Of a stretch of 64,000 nucleotides of DNA, positions 1 through 11,719 are shown piece after piece. Made by a program: the position numbers and the translations under genes. The stretch's first letter is position 1. Each line of letters starts with the position of its first letter. Where the stretch lies: NCBI GenBank assembly GCA_029817715.1, contig JARUPY010000602.1, forward strand, positions 2,807,501 through 2,871,500, given 5' to 3'. The notes under the pieces were generated by a model. The model saw only the letters and a program-made list of their open reading frames with translations. It had not been told where the DNA came from and made no database searches. Source of the DNA: Melastoma dodecandrum (Eukaryota > Streptophyta > Magnoliopsida > Myrtales > Melastomataceae).

Positions 1-3000
1 AGATGAAAAGGGAACTGGAGGCATCAAAGAAGGCGTATGAGCTTCTCAGATTGCAGATGGAAGATGAAGCCAAGACATCAAAAGGCTCTTTTGAGAAACA
101 AGTCAAAGAACTAGAGCAGCGATTGACGGTTATGAGAAATAAGGAGATCAAGGAGAAAGAAAGTTCCAGCGAGGAAATCACGAGGATAAACCAGGAACTG
201 GAGGCATCAAAGAAGGCAAATGAACACCTCGCATTGCGGATAGAAACGGAAGCAAAGAGATTGAAAGATTCATTTGAGGAACAAGTAAAAGAACTTGAGA
301 AGCAGTTGGCAGAATCAAGAAATAAGGAGATAGAGGCGAAAGACGCCTCCAGCATGGAAATCTCATCTCTAAAGCAGGCATTTGAGACATCTAAGAAGGA
401 GAATGAGCTCTTCGCCATGCAGATGGAAGCGGAAGCGAGGAGGTCGAAAGCTGCCTTTGAAGGGAGAGTCAAAGAACTCGAGCAACAACTAGTAGAATCG
501 AGAAACAGTTGGATGAAAGAGAAGGACAGCCGAGCCACAGAGATCTCTTTGCTAATGAAGGAGCTCGAAGCAACAAGGAGTACCAACGAGCTTCGAGTCC
601 TACAACTGGAAAAGGAAGCGACCATGTCTAAGGCAGCCAGTGAGGCAAAGATCAACAAACTTGAGCAGCAGTTGGTGGATTCAAGAAATAAGTTGACAGA
701 ACTCAAGGAGTCAATGGAAATGAAGAACGAGATGTGGGCCAAGAAAACACAGAATTACCGACGCGTCGTAGAAGTTCAAATTATCGCACTTCGGGTATGC
801 CATAATCACTCCATCATTAGTATTTCCTTATAATTCAATTTGCTGCGCACGCGGTAATATCAAACGTGACACTAAATCGGGAAAAGTGTTTAGGAACTCA
901 GGTCATCCTCCCAATCAGTCAAGCAAGAAGTTCGGAAAACGAAAGAAACCTACTCAGAACAGTTTAACCACTTCAGTTAGTTTCTCTATGCTTCCATTGC
1001 CACTGAGTAATCCAATCTCGACCATGCCTCATTTCAGTTTTTTGGCTTTGATTGCAGGAGCACAACTCAAGCCATTGGCCGATGCAGCACAAAACTATCA
1101 CGCTCTCCTTGGGGAGAACCGAAAGCTTTTTAATGAGATCCAGGAACTAAAAGGTAAACTATGGCCGGCTTCCACTCTCATTAGCTTTAGATTTGGGTTA
1201 TTCTTAAAATGTTAACGGGATGCCACTGCAGGAAACATTAGAGTATACTGCAGGGTCAGACCGTTCTTGCCTGGGCAGAAAGAGAAGCAATCTATCGTTG
1301 ATCATGTTGGCAATGATGGTGAAATTGTTATCATGAATCCAGCTAAACCAGGAAAAGATGGTCGTCGAGTATTCAAGTTTAATAAGGTCTTTGGTCCTGC
1401 TAGCACCCAAGGTTTTCAACTTCATTTCTGTTGTGCCGAGTATTTCTTTTCCTGTTTAGAAATGTCTTTGCACTAGGAATGACTTTCTTTTTCGATTTTC
1501 CTCAGGGGATGTGTATTCTAATGTTCAACCGTTCATCCGATCAGTACTTGATGGATACAACGCCTGCATATTTGCTTATGGCCAAACCGGCTCCGGAAAA
1601 ACTTACACCATGGTAACTTTTGTGAAAACTTTGGCCATTACATTCAGAATACAGCTCATTCATATGTGAAATATCGGCAGACTGGTCCAGATGGAGCAAC
1701 TAAAGAATCCTGGGGAGTCAACTACAGAGCTCTAAATGATCTCTTCGAGATCTCTGAGAAGAGGAAAAGCTCGATACTTTATGAGATCACGGTTCAAATG
1801 ATCGAGATATACAATGAGCAAGTCCAGGACTTGCTATCCAGTGACGGGGCTAAGAAGAAATATCCTTTTTGTCTGGTGAACATTTATTTGCTCTTCACGT
1901 TCTTGTCATATCAATAACTTTCAGGTCGAAAATTACTTCTGTTGTTTGCCTTAACGAGGCGTACGTTAGGAGTTTCGCTTGTCGGACAGTCTAGCGGCTT
2001 AGCTGTGCCTGATGCCAGCATGCACCTTGTCAAGGCACCTTCTGACGTCATGGATTTAATAGAATTAGGTTTTAATAATCGATCTGTAGGTGAAACTGCA
2101 ATGAACAAGAGGAGCAGTCGGTCTCATAGGTTTGCCTTCTGAATCTTTCCTTCTTAATGATTTTATTATGATTCCGTGACTTATTCAAAGGGAAACAGCA
2201 TTGTCTCTATACATGTTCGTGGTACGGACTTGAAGAGCGGCACTACTTCACGCGGTTGTCTTCATCTAATAGATCTTGCCGGAAGCGAAAGGGTAGACCG
2301 ATCTGAGGTGACGGGAGACAGGCTTAAAGAGGCGCAACATATAAATAAGTCGTTGTCAGCACTCGGCGACGTAATATTTGCGCTTTCACAGAAAAGTGCT
2401 CATGTGCCGTATAGAAACAGCAAGCTTACTCAAATCCTTCAGAGCTCCCTCGGTACTTAGTCCATATTTTATATACTTCCATTTTTGCATTCACGCAACT
2501 CTACTGAATTACATGATTTCATTGATCGATGATTGATAACAGGCGGACAAGCGAAGACGCTCATGTTTGTGCAGCTAAATCCCGACACGAGCTCATATTC
2601 GGAAAGCTCAAGTACATTGAAGTTTGCCGAAAGAGTCTCTGGAATTGAGCTCGGTGCTGCAAAGAGCAGTAAAGACGGAAAGGATGTGAGAGACCTAATG
2701 GAACAGGTTTGATGTCATCGTAACCCTACCCTCGAAATTTAAAGGACACGATGCGTAAATGTTGAGGAATTCTTTTCTAAAATTCCAAGTTAAATTCTTC
2801 TTCGACTGATTTCCTCGACGTTCGTGAAGGTCTCATCTCTAAAGGACACCATTGCCAAGAGGGATGAAGAGATCGAGCGTCTTCAGCTACTCAAGGATCT
2901 CAAGAATGTATACCCTAGTGTCATCTCTGATAAGCTGTCGGAATCTGATGCCTCGTACTCCGCAGAGGAACAGGCAAATGCTTCCGTTTATGACAACGGG

Positions 3001-3421
3001 GACCGGGATTACGACGAAAGGACTAGTAATCCTTCCGAGCCATCCACTGAGAATTCCCCGGAAGGAAGCGAACGTTCAGATGGTTTGGACAGGTAAGCGC
3101 GTCGCTTTGGATACTCTTACCTCCTCCACGATAGAACAACATCGTTCTTGGTGCTAATCACCTCCAACTTATTTCATCTTCCGCAGGGTTAGGACAGCAT
3201 CAAGAGTTTCCCGCATAGCGCAAAAGATCGGCCAAAACACGTCGTCTCCGAAGGGCACAACAAGTAAGCAACACCATCTCGCTTCCCATTCGTATCCGCT
3301 CATAAAATCTCAGAGACGCCGGCATCACTGATCGCAATCTTCCTTAAAACCTTTTCCAGGCATAAAGAAGACGCCAGTGTCCAGCAGCACTTTGAACAAG
3401 CCTCCTCGACCGCGGACATAG
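1..3421 (+). CDS. Kinesin-14 (KIN-14) motor protein, 3' part of gene, 5' end outside window
   Basis: Microtubule motor of the plant KIN-14 family, expected to be minus-end directed. Exons by splice consensus: 1-794, 894-975, 1058-1153, 1232-1411, 1506-1612, 1681-about 1870, about 1925-2129, 2199-2452, 2543-2706, 2830-3092, 3187-3263, 3360-3421 (TAG). The limits between the sixth and seventh exons are uncertain. The first exon is a long coiled coil. Then come the KIN-14 neck and motor start ([12 protein letters not shown]), the P-loop GQTGSGKT, switch I (NKRSSRSH, split by an intron), switch II DLAGSE and [14 protein letters not shown] tail of about 120 residues, Ser/Glu-rich and then basic, ends at the stop. 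The neck Gly-Asn just before the motor core is the family mark of minus-end kinesins. Any N-terminal calponin-homology domain would lie outside the window. No break is seen. Confidence 0.93.
12..743 (+). repeat. Four tandem 183-bp coding repeats (61-residue coiled-coil units)
   Basis: Within the first kinesin exon the motif ELEASKKA...[15 protein letters not shown] recurs with a spacing of exactly 183 bp (61 codons). For example, the same 22-base string begins at 12 and again at 195. Four units are readable, the fourth being the most diverged. The unit length keeps the frame and the heptad pattern. Confidence 0.85.
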
Positions 3422-3703
3422 ACTCATGCATAACGTCTCCGTCAACGGCACTGCATCCGGGGTAGATTACGGGACTACTGCATTCGTGATTGCTTCCACC
3501 GTTGGGCCTCCTTGAATGAAGAGGGGTGCATAATTTTGGTTTTATTTTTCTCTTTTGAATTTTTGTTGCGATTTGGGCAGTTTAAGAGGGTCCCATGGGT
3601 TATGATACCCCCGACCCTATAGACTAGCAGCAATTCATTCATCAATGTTGTTTATATACACGTGTAAAAAGTTCTTCTCTTGATTGCAGTCAAGCCTGCA
3701 CCT
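3422..3703 (+). other. Kinesin 3' flank / probable 3' UTR
   Basis: There is no coding signal. The T-rich stretch after the kinesin stop is the likely 3' UTR and polyadenylation region. The Copia element begins at its end, so the insertion lies 282 bp downstream of the kinesin stop codon and could affect 3' end formation. Confidence 0.5.
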
Positions 3704-4027
3704 TGTAGAGTTGAGAAAGAATGATTTGAGAAGGAAGAGTTCTATTCGTTGAGGATTAGTTACAAATGAACCAATGACCGCTATTTATAGGGAGGGTCTA
3801 AGATGGATTCATTCTCTACTTTTCTAGAACTTTCTTATCTAGACTAATCCTACATCCTTCTAGACTAATCTTAAGAACCATCTAGACTAATCTTAAAAAC
3901 CTTCAACACTAATCTTAGGAGTCTTCTAGACTAATCTTAAGAATATTCTACACTAATGTTAGGAGCCTTCTAGGATAATCTTAGGAACTTTCTCGAGCCC
4001 ATAAGAGAGGTGTTGTTATTTCTAACA
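3704..4027 (-). repeat. Copia 3' LTR (324 bp)
   Basis: It begins TGTAGAG and ends TCTAACA on the + strand and is the pair of 8294-8617. A TATA box (CTATAAATAG on the minus strand) lies at 3781-3790. The stretch about 3835-3995 is a minisatellite of about 22-bp units related to TTCTAGACTAATCTTAAGAA. Confidence 0.95.
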
Positions 4028-4038
4028 CTCCCCCTCAA
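4028..4038 (-). promoter_or_regulatory. Copia polypurine tract
   Basis: On the minus strand this reads TTGAGGGGGAG and abuts the 3' LTR. It is the expected primer site for plus-strand DNA synthesis. Confidence 0.8.
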
Positions 4039-7000
4039 CACCGACTTGTTCTTCTTGTCATGCCAAGTTTTGTCCGAAACTCTTCAAGCTTGTTTGTGTT
4101 AAGTCCCTTAGTGAAGACGTCGGCAATTTGACTTTCCGTTCCAATGTATTGTAGCTTGATGTCTCCTTGTAACACCTTCTCTCGTAAGAAGTGATAGTGG
4201 ACTTCTACGTGCTTAGTTCGTGCATGAAACACTAGATTTTCTGCTAGTTGGATCGCTGATCGGTTGTCGCATGATAGAAGAACTCCATCATCAGTTTGTT
4301 GGTAAAGATCTTGCATGAGTTGCATTAGCCAAATAGCTTTTTGTGTTGCGGTTGCAGCAGCTCTATATTCCGCTTCTGTTGTTGAGAGTGAAACTGTTGG
4401 TTGTCGCTTACTGCACCATGATTCTTCTCCCCCTGCAATACTGAAGACATATCCTGTCGTTGATCTTCTGGTATCACGGTCACCAGCATAGTCAGCATCA
4501 CAGTATTCGACAAGTCTGCAATCCCCTTATCTTTTATACAACACCCCATAGTTCAACGTACCCTTAATATATCTCAAAATTCGCCGAACTGCTTCGAGGT
4601 GAGGCTTCTTTGGAGTTTGCATAAACCTACTCACCAAACTGACTGCATAAGAGATGTCCGGTCTTGTATGTGTTAGGTAGATCAGACTGCCAACCAGCTG
4701 ACGGTACATTGTTGGCTCTTCAAGATCCTTGCCTTCATTTGCACTAAGCTTAGCATTTAACTCGATAGGTGTTGATATCGGCTTGCACTCTAACATCCCA
4801 TATTTCTTTAGCAGCTCCCTTGCATATTTCTCTTGACATAAAAACAAGCTTTCTAGAGTGCGGTCAACTTCTAATCCCAAGAAGTGCTTGAGTTCTCCAA
4901 GCTCCTTCATATGGAAGCGCACTGAGAGATTTTCCTTGATCTGTATGATCTCATTGTCATTATCTCCTGTGATGATGAGATCGTCCACGTACACAAATAC
5001 TATTGCAATTTTCTCTTATTTGAATTTGACGAAGAGGCTTGAGTCGGCGACAGTGAGAGTATATCCACTCTGCACTAAGAAATCCGCAATCTTGCCGTAC
5101 CAAGCTCTTGGAGCCTGCTTCAGCCCGTATAGTGCTTTCCTTAGTTTGCAGACATAGTTCGGACGATTCTTATCTGTAAACCCCTGAGGTTGTTCCATAT
5201 AGATTGCTCTGTCTAACTCTCCATGTAGGAATGCATTCTTCACGTCCATCTGCCAGAGTTTCCAGGACTTACTTACTGCTAAGGCGAGTAGAACTCTGAC
5301 AGTTGTTATCTTCGCAACTGGACTGAAGGTCTCGTCGTATTCCAAGCCGTACTGTTGAGAGAATCCTCGAGCAACGAGACGAGCCTTGTATCTCTCCACC
5401 GAACCATCTGTGCGAGTTTTCACCTTATAGACCCACTTGCAGGATATGGGTCTTACCTCGCTAGGTTTTGGAACCAAATCCCAAGTTTGGTTTTCTTCCA
5501 ATGCTCGAATCTCTTCACTCATTGCCTTTTGCCATACCTTAAGCTTTGATGCTTCTTCGTAGCTTGATGGCTCATGTGGATCAACGTCTTCTGCAAGTGA
5601 TGCATCTATGTATCTTGTTGGAGGTCTTCGTTGCCTTGTGGACCTCCTCAGTGGTGTCGTCCCGTCACCAGTTTCTTCTTCCACTACATTCTCTTCGAAT
5701 GACCTCTGGTACACTCCTGTTTGCCAAGGCCTCTCTTCTTCTATGTCATTATTCCCTGTTATAGTGGGCCCTTCATCAGTCTCCTCAATGGTTGGTTTTA
5801 GGGTTACTTGCTCCCCCTGCTTCAATTGAGCTTCTTCTTCTGGTTCCTTTGAAGGCACCCACCAGGAAGTTGCTTCATCAAAGACGATGTTCCTTGATAC
5901 AGTGCACTTGTTAGTCATAGGATCATCTCCATCCTTTTCTCTCTGTGTCATATCCTACGAAGATACACTTGGTCGCCTTCTTATCGAACTTACTCGTAGG
6001 TGGTTAAGGATGAATACATAGCAAACACACCCAAAGACTCTAAAGTGGCTCACTGTAGGCTTCATATTCCATAGTAGCTCGAATGGTGACTTGAAGTCAA
6101 GGCGGGCTTGCGGTAGCCTATTTGCAACATCTGCAGCTGTCTTCATGTACTCTGCCCAATATCTTCCTGGGACATTTCTGGCATGCAACATACTTCTGCA
6201 TACTTCTGCAAGATGCCTGTTCTTTCTTTCCGCCACACCATTCTGTTGGGGCGTGTGGGGACAAGTCAACTGTCGTTTTATCTTGTTCTCTTTTAGGTAT
6301 TCTGCAAACTCCCTAGAGGTATATTCCCCCCATTGTCAGTACGTAGGCACTTCACCTTTGTCTGCAAATCGCTCTCCGCCTTGATCTTGAACTCTCTGAA
6401 TTTTTGTAGGACTTCTGACTTCTCCTTCAGACATACTTGGAGTAGTCATCAATGAAGGTCACCATGTATTTGCAGCCACCAACTGATGTATGCTTCACTG
6501 GACCGAACACATCAGAGTGGATTAGCTGGAGTGGTTCATCTGCGCTGTACTTGGACTCTTCATACGGTAGCTGGTGTGATTTACCATACTGACAGCCTGA
6601 ACAAACATTGTCGACATTCACTTCCAATTGCGGAAGGCCCTTCAGCATCTCCTTATTCATCATTACTTTCAACTTGTGGTAGCCAACGTGCCCAAGCCTC
6701 TCATGCCAGAGATCCGCTGTCTCGTTCTTCTTCACTTTATCTATATATGCAGATTCTGCAGACATGACGTAGATAGAGTTGACCTTCCGCCCTTCCATGA
6801 ACGGTATCCCTGAAAACTTTAACTCACGGTAAACCTTCACATCTTCTGGCCCAAACACCACGAAGTTGCCTGGGGCTGTTAGTTGGGCTACTGACAAAAG
6901 ATTCTTCTTTATTCCAGGAACATAGTAGACTCCTTGTAGTTGCACCTTGCTGGAACTGTCATCGATGGCTATAACAGTCTTCCCGACATGGGCGATGGGC

Positions 7001-8105
7001 AGTCTAGAGTTGTTGGCGGTGACGACGACTCGCTGTCCTTTGTATTCCGACAACTCTTGCAACTTCTCTTGGTCACCCATCATATGGTTGGAGCACCCAG
7101 AGTCAAAAATCCAGTTCTCTGTATATTCCACAGAGTTATTGTTGACCACTACAAGAGCCTGGTCTTCTGACGGCTGCTTTTCTTCTAGCAAGGCAAGGGA
7201 TGTTTCTAGATTCCACTCTTCTTCGGATTCATTTCCGTCTTGACTTCTTGATGTGGCAACATTTCCTTCTATATTATTCTTCTTGACCCAGCAGTCTCGG
7301 GCGTAATGCCCCTTCTTACCACAATTGAAGCATTCATCATTTTTCTGTTGAGTTGGCCTTCCTTGTCTCCTTTGTTCTTGTGGTCGAATATGTTTTTGCT
7401 GCTCACGTTGACCGTTTTTGCCACCTCGAGGGAAGCTTCTCTCACTATCTTTAGCAAACCCTTTATATTTTCTTTCCTTGTTACTGTATAACGCTTCTTC
7501 TTCATTTTTCAAAGTCATGCCCGCCAACTGTTTTGCCAGCGTATCCTGATTAGCTAGTAAATTTTCTAAATCCTCTAATGACGGCGGCGTGGGCCATCCT
7601 TGCACCGCCGCAATAAATCCCTTATATTCTGGCCTTAAGCCATGGATAATAATCCTCCTCATTCTATCATCGCTAATCTTGGATCCTGAGTCTAAGTCTG
7701 ATATTTCCCGACAGATAGACTTTACTTTTGTAAAGAATTGATTAATTCCTAAATCTCCTTGTCTAACTGCCGACAAATCGTTCTCTAGCAACTGTAGCCT
7801 CATATCATTCTTCTTTGAGAACTTGGCGCTAGTATATCCCAGGCATCCTTTGGAGTAGTGGCGTACCTTATATGCTCCAGCATTTCCTCCTCTATGGTAG
7901 TCTTAATGGCGAACATGGCCTTCCCTGCCTTAATCCTCCATTTTCTCAAAGCGGCATCATCCTCTTTCGGTGGGGTCGTCTCACTTCCACCAATGATCTC
8001 CTAGAGAACTTGGCCTTGGAGATATGACTCCATACACGTCTTCCACGTGCTATAATTTTGGTTATTTAGTTTCTTTAGCATGCCGATAGTATTAAACTCC
8101 GCCAT
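4035..8105 (-). pseudogene. Copia gag-pol polyprotein, broken
   Basis: The frame starts with ATG at 8105 (minus). Gag runs to about 7400, followed by the zinc knuckle CFNCGKKGHYARDC, the protease motif WIFDSGCSNHM (about 7100), the GAG-pre-integrase LWHERLGHVGYHKL, the integrase core, reverse transcriptase (WQMDVKNAFLHGEL; YVDDL near 4990) and RNase H ending at 4035. Visible damage: an in-frame TAG in gag near 8000, a frame change near 7830, a break near 6425, a one-base loss in a G run near 6330, two compensating shifts near 5995 and 5935, and in-frame stops near 5014 and 4525. No functional product is expected. Confidence 0.9.
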
Positions 8106-8278
8106 ATCGAATTTATCTTCTAGAAGCGTAGCCTGGTCCCCGACCTATGCCCGACGCAATCCCAAATTGCAGCTTCATTGACAGAATTTTGGTAGTACCT
8201 CCGCTGGACTTCTGCAGATTCTCTGCTGGACTTCGGCAGAACTTCCGTTGAACTTTGACGCCTGGACCCTAACTACCT

Positions 8279-8291
8279 GGCTCTGATACCA
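8279..8291 (-). promoter_or_regulatory. Copia primer binding site, initiator tRNA-Met
   Basis: The minus strand reads TGGTATCAGAGCC, two bases inside the 5' LTR. This matches the usual plant Copia primer site, complementary to the 3' end of initiator tRNA-Met. Confidence 0.9.
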
Positions 8292-8293
8292 AA

Positions 8294-8617
8294 TGTAGAG
8301 TTGAGAAGGAATGATTTGAGAAGGAAGAGTTCTATTTGTTGAGGATTAGTTACAAATAAACCAATGACCGCTATTTATAGGGAGGGTCTAAGATGGATTC
8401 ATTCTCCACCTTTCTAGAACTTTCCTATCTAGACTAATCCTACATCCTTCTAGACTAATCTTAAGAACCTTCTAGACTAATCTTAAGAACCTTCAACACT
8501 AATCTTAGGAGTCTTCTAGACTAATCTTAAGAACATTCTACACTAATCTTAGGAGCCTTCTAGGATAATCTTAGGAACTTTCTCGAGCCCATAAGAGAGG
8601 TGTTGTTATTTCTAACA
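8294..8617 (-). repeat. Copia 5' LTR (324 bp)
   Basis: Pair of 3704-4027, with the same termini and internal 22-bp repeats and a TATA box at 8371-8380 (read on minus). Transcription of the element would start here and run to lower coordinates. Confidence 0.95.
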
Positions 8618-9066
8618 CACCTTGTTGGCTCCTCAAGCATTGTAGATACAATATTTCGAGAATCATTCCAATATTATGGAATTCATTTGTTTTAAAAGAC
8701 ACTGGACATTTGGTAACCAGTGGCAATCATAACCTCATGATTTTTTATATGCTATGGACGATTTTGCGGTAGATTTGTATAAATTTTTTTGAACCATTTC
8801 AATAAAATTCACCTTAATATAAACCTTCCATTCGTTACATATCGAACGAATTTCCTATAATACGAAACTCCAAACTATGTTAAAACATAAAATTGAAAAA
8901 AAAAAACACGATCTCGAACAAGACCGTTGCACTTTACCGTGCGATGCATTTTAGCGGTGCCCTAAACAAAAACATGATAAATAATTTCAAATTTTACACG
9001 TCAAACTATCCTTTTTATTTTTCTAAAAATTCTGGAATTTCTTATCAAATATTTGTGTCCATCCCT
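8618..9066. other. AT-rich intergenic DNA
   Basis: This is the continuation of the kinesin 3' flank after the Copia insertion. No coding signal, RNA gene or clear repeat is seen. Confidence 0.4.
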
Positions 9067-9893
9067 TAGGGGTGAACAGGTTCTAGGTTTTCAGGTTCTG
9101 GATGTGAAATCTGGAACTAAACCTATAATGTTCGGTTCTTAATTTTTAGAACCTAGAACCTATTCGATTAATCAAAGACCCACCCAAGAACTTACCATAC
9201 CTGTTCTGGTACAGGTTCTGGTTCCGTCAGCGTCACCCTCTGACTTTCGATTCTAGTTCCGTCAACGACGTCACCCTCTTACTTTCGATTCTAGTTCCGT
9301 CAACGGCGTCGCCCTATGAGCGGTTAGTGTTTCGATTCTTATTAAGATGTCCCTACGCAAAAAACGTTAATGAACAAAACATTTCTATTCGAATTTATCT
9401 ACATTTAATTCATGTCCATGTTTGTTTAATATTTGTACATATGCCTAGTAAATAAACTTCGAAAGAGCAGATACTATTTCCTAGAATGGAATTGATTTAC
9501 AAATTACAATTTAAGAGGGATATTTTATAATTTACCATATGATCATTGTTCTCTAAGGGCCAGATGAAATATAAAAGTTCTTAGCAAAGTATCACATGAT
9601 AATATGATAGACAATTAACACGAAACATAGCTTTAATCAATATTTTTTTCTTATTCTGAAGCTAGCTTATGTCACATAATTAATTGAATAAATTAATAAT
9701 ATAAATTAATTATTATATCAGGTTTCAGGTTAGTTATGAGGTTAGAACTTGGAATCGTACTTGGTACCGCCAGTTATAAAAAATTTAGAACCTAAAATCT
9801 GTCCGATTTTATCAAGAACCTGCCCCAATATCAACCCTGTAGTATCGATTCCGACCGGTTTCAGATTTTACCCTGACCCAGTGCTCACCCCGA
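9067..9893. mobile_element. Possible non-autonomous hAT-like element
   Basis: The ends form imperfect terminal inverted repeats: TAGGGGTGAACA at 9067-9078 against the reverse complement of the right end, TCGGGGTGAGCA (9882-9893), 10 of 12 matching. The flanks CATCCCT (9060-9066) and CATCCGC (9894-9900) could be a degraded 7-8 bp target duplication. Sub-terminal copies of GGTTCTAG/AGAACC motifs in both orientations are typical of hAT ends. There is no transposase. The call rests only on the ends. Confidence 0.4.
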
Positions 9894-11719
9894 CATCCGC
9901 CCGCTTAAATGAAGGTCAAGAATAGAGGCTCAAACTTCTAGAAGGGGGGGAGGTGGAAAAGTACAATGAAAATCTGGTTAGGATTGAAAACTGGATCTGT
10001 TTTCCTTTTTAACAACGAGGGGAGTAGTAAACAAAAAAGGTTACGAACCACTTGACTTCGTAAGAGACAGGAAAGAAGAGGAGAAATTAAGGCATAAACA
10101 GTATTCCAATCCAACCAGTCCATTTTGAATTTGATCACATTTCTTTCTTTTGTGCCATATAAAGATAATAGAAAATACACTAAGGGTAAGTATTTATGTC
10201 ATTCAATGTTATGACCGATGTGGATTATATTTAATAATACGGGGGTAAAATCTGTTTCTGGGGGGGGTGGGGGGGAGGGGGGGTGGTGGTGTTTGCTTCT
10301 AACTTTGGCTTGTTTTCTGATCATTCAGAATCATCTGGTTTGAGTGGCATACAAATGCTCAAGTTGTCGACCGTGCCACGACTATGCAAGCTACGTAAGA
10401 GTACGTACAAAAATCACGACGCGTAGATCAGCTGATCGAATCGACGAAAAGCTCTTTTGCTACATCATAACCCGCCACCCAAGGCGACCCGATATCCTTG
10501 ATCGTACGGCAAACGTGTGCCCCGTGTTGCATAATGTCCCGAAGAAGCTCGTATGTGGCGAATACTTCGCTAGTCAATGGAGTGCATTAGTCAACAAAAC
10601 ATATTAAATCGTCCAAGCGATTGAACAGTCGTAGCTGATGACCATTAAATGTATATAGGATTAAGGGAGGGTGGGATTAATTAGGAGGAGGGCGTGACGA
10701 TTGCAGGGGGTGGGGGGAGGGGAGTCCAAACACTCAACTTGTGGTTGAAATTAATGTTTTATTGTAATGAGAAGTTCATATTGGACAAACCTAATTTAAA
10801 GAGGGATTTAATGTTTGATTTTCTTTTGTGTGGGGGTGGGTAGAAAATGGTTGAAGTTGGTTGGGTTGGACAGGATCCGAAACATCATTCACCATTATAT
10901 TAATCCCTTTGGTAAATTATTTACATTCGAATTACGGTCATATCCCACGTAATATACTTACTAATCTACAGTTAGACACGCTCTCCCTCCGAACCACCAT
11001 TTGCTAGTGATAATCAAGCACGCATATATTGGTTTCCCTGTCCTCGAAATCGTGATGGTAACGCTCGCGCTAATGATCTCTTTCGCTGGGTCCGAGATTT
11101 CGAAAGCTTACGTATCAGCACGTTCCTTGACGTATGGAGAACCTAAAAGCGATGATGCAACGTTTGACTAACCGGAGATACGTACGCGGACGAAAGGTAT
11201 GGATCGTGGACGGCGTTATTTCGCTGAGACTTGCTTGGTTATGAAATGAAATAACTAAATCCACCTCTAAGCCTCTGACCCAACTAGTTCAACTCTACTG
11301 TTTTGAATATTTCTTAGCTAACACGAAGATCTTCATGTACATGTCAATACACGTGTTCATCCTGTTGATTGCCCGAATTGCCCTCGTCCTATTCATTGGC
11401 GACTCGATCCGCTTGGTTGCGGTATGCGAGGGCATTTCGGTGAACTCGAGTCGAGCAAGAATTTCCACACCTGCATGCAGGCACAACAGCCCATCATTGT
11501 CAACAAGTTAGCTGTAATTCACAGCAATAAACAAAGACTCTTTCAATCCTTTCCTCTTCTTCCTCCTCCACCCTCGAGGCTTCATCTTGAAGGATCATCC
11601 GAGTAGTACCACAATCACGATAACCCTATCATCGCGAGTGTCTCTTATTTATAAGGGTTGTCGAGCATAGTTAAGCCGGCCCCGGGGGGATCTTTTGAGT
11701 TTCTTTTAGGGGAGTATCC
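9894..11719. other. Intergenic DNA with G-rich tracts, upstream of NAC gene
   Basis: No gene is recognised; the short open frames lack family features. G tracts at 10259-10291 and about 10671-10727 could form quadruplexes. The last few hundred bases before 11720 are the presumed NAC promoter and 5' UTR. Confidence 0.4.
11646..11654 (+). promoter_or_regulatory. Candidate TATA box of NAC gene
   Basis: TATTTATAA lies 66 bp before the NAC start codon. The spacing would give a short 5' UTR of about 35 bases. It is plausible but unproven. Confidence 0.4.

Larger units (their letters stand above)
3704..8617 (-). mobile_element. Full-length Ty1/Copia LTR retrotransposon, coding region decayed
   Basis: A 4914-bp element lies on the minus strand. 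Two 324-bp LTRs (TG...CA) differ at about 10 positions by eye, roughly 97% identity. They are flanked by a perfect 5-bp target duplication, CACCT at 3699-3703 and 8618-8622. An initiator-Met tRNA binding site lies beside the right (5') LTR and a polypurine tract beside the left (3') LTR. The domain order on the minus strand is gag, zinc knuckle, protease, integrase, reverse transcriptase, RNase H. Integrase before reverse transcriptase defines Copia. Several stops and frameshifts make it non-autonomous. Confidence 0.95.

Noticed and set aside
7269..7505. Separate 78-codon frame inside the Copia gag
   Set aside because: It is an overlapping alternative frame of the zinc-knuckle region, not a gene.
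10344..10607. 87-codon frame on plus
   Set aside because: No recognisable motif, splice partner or leader; likely chance.
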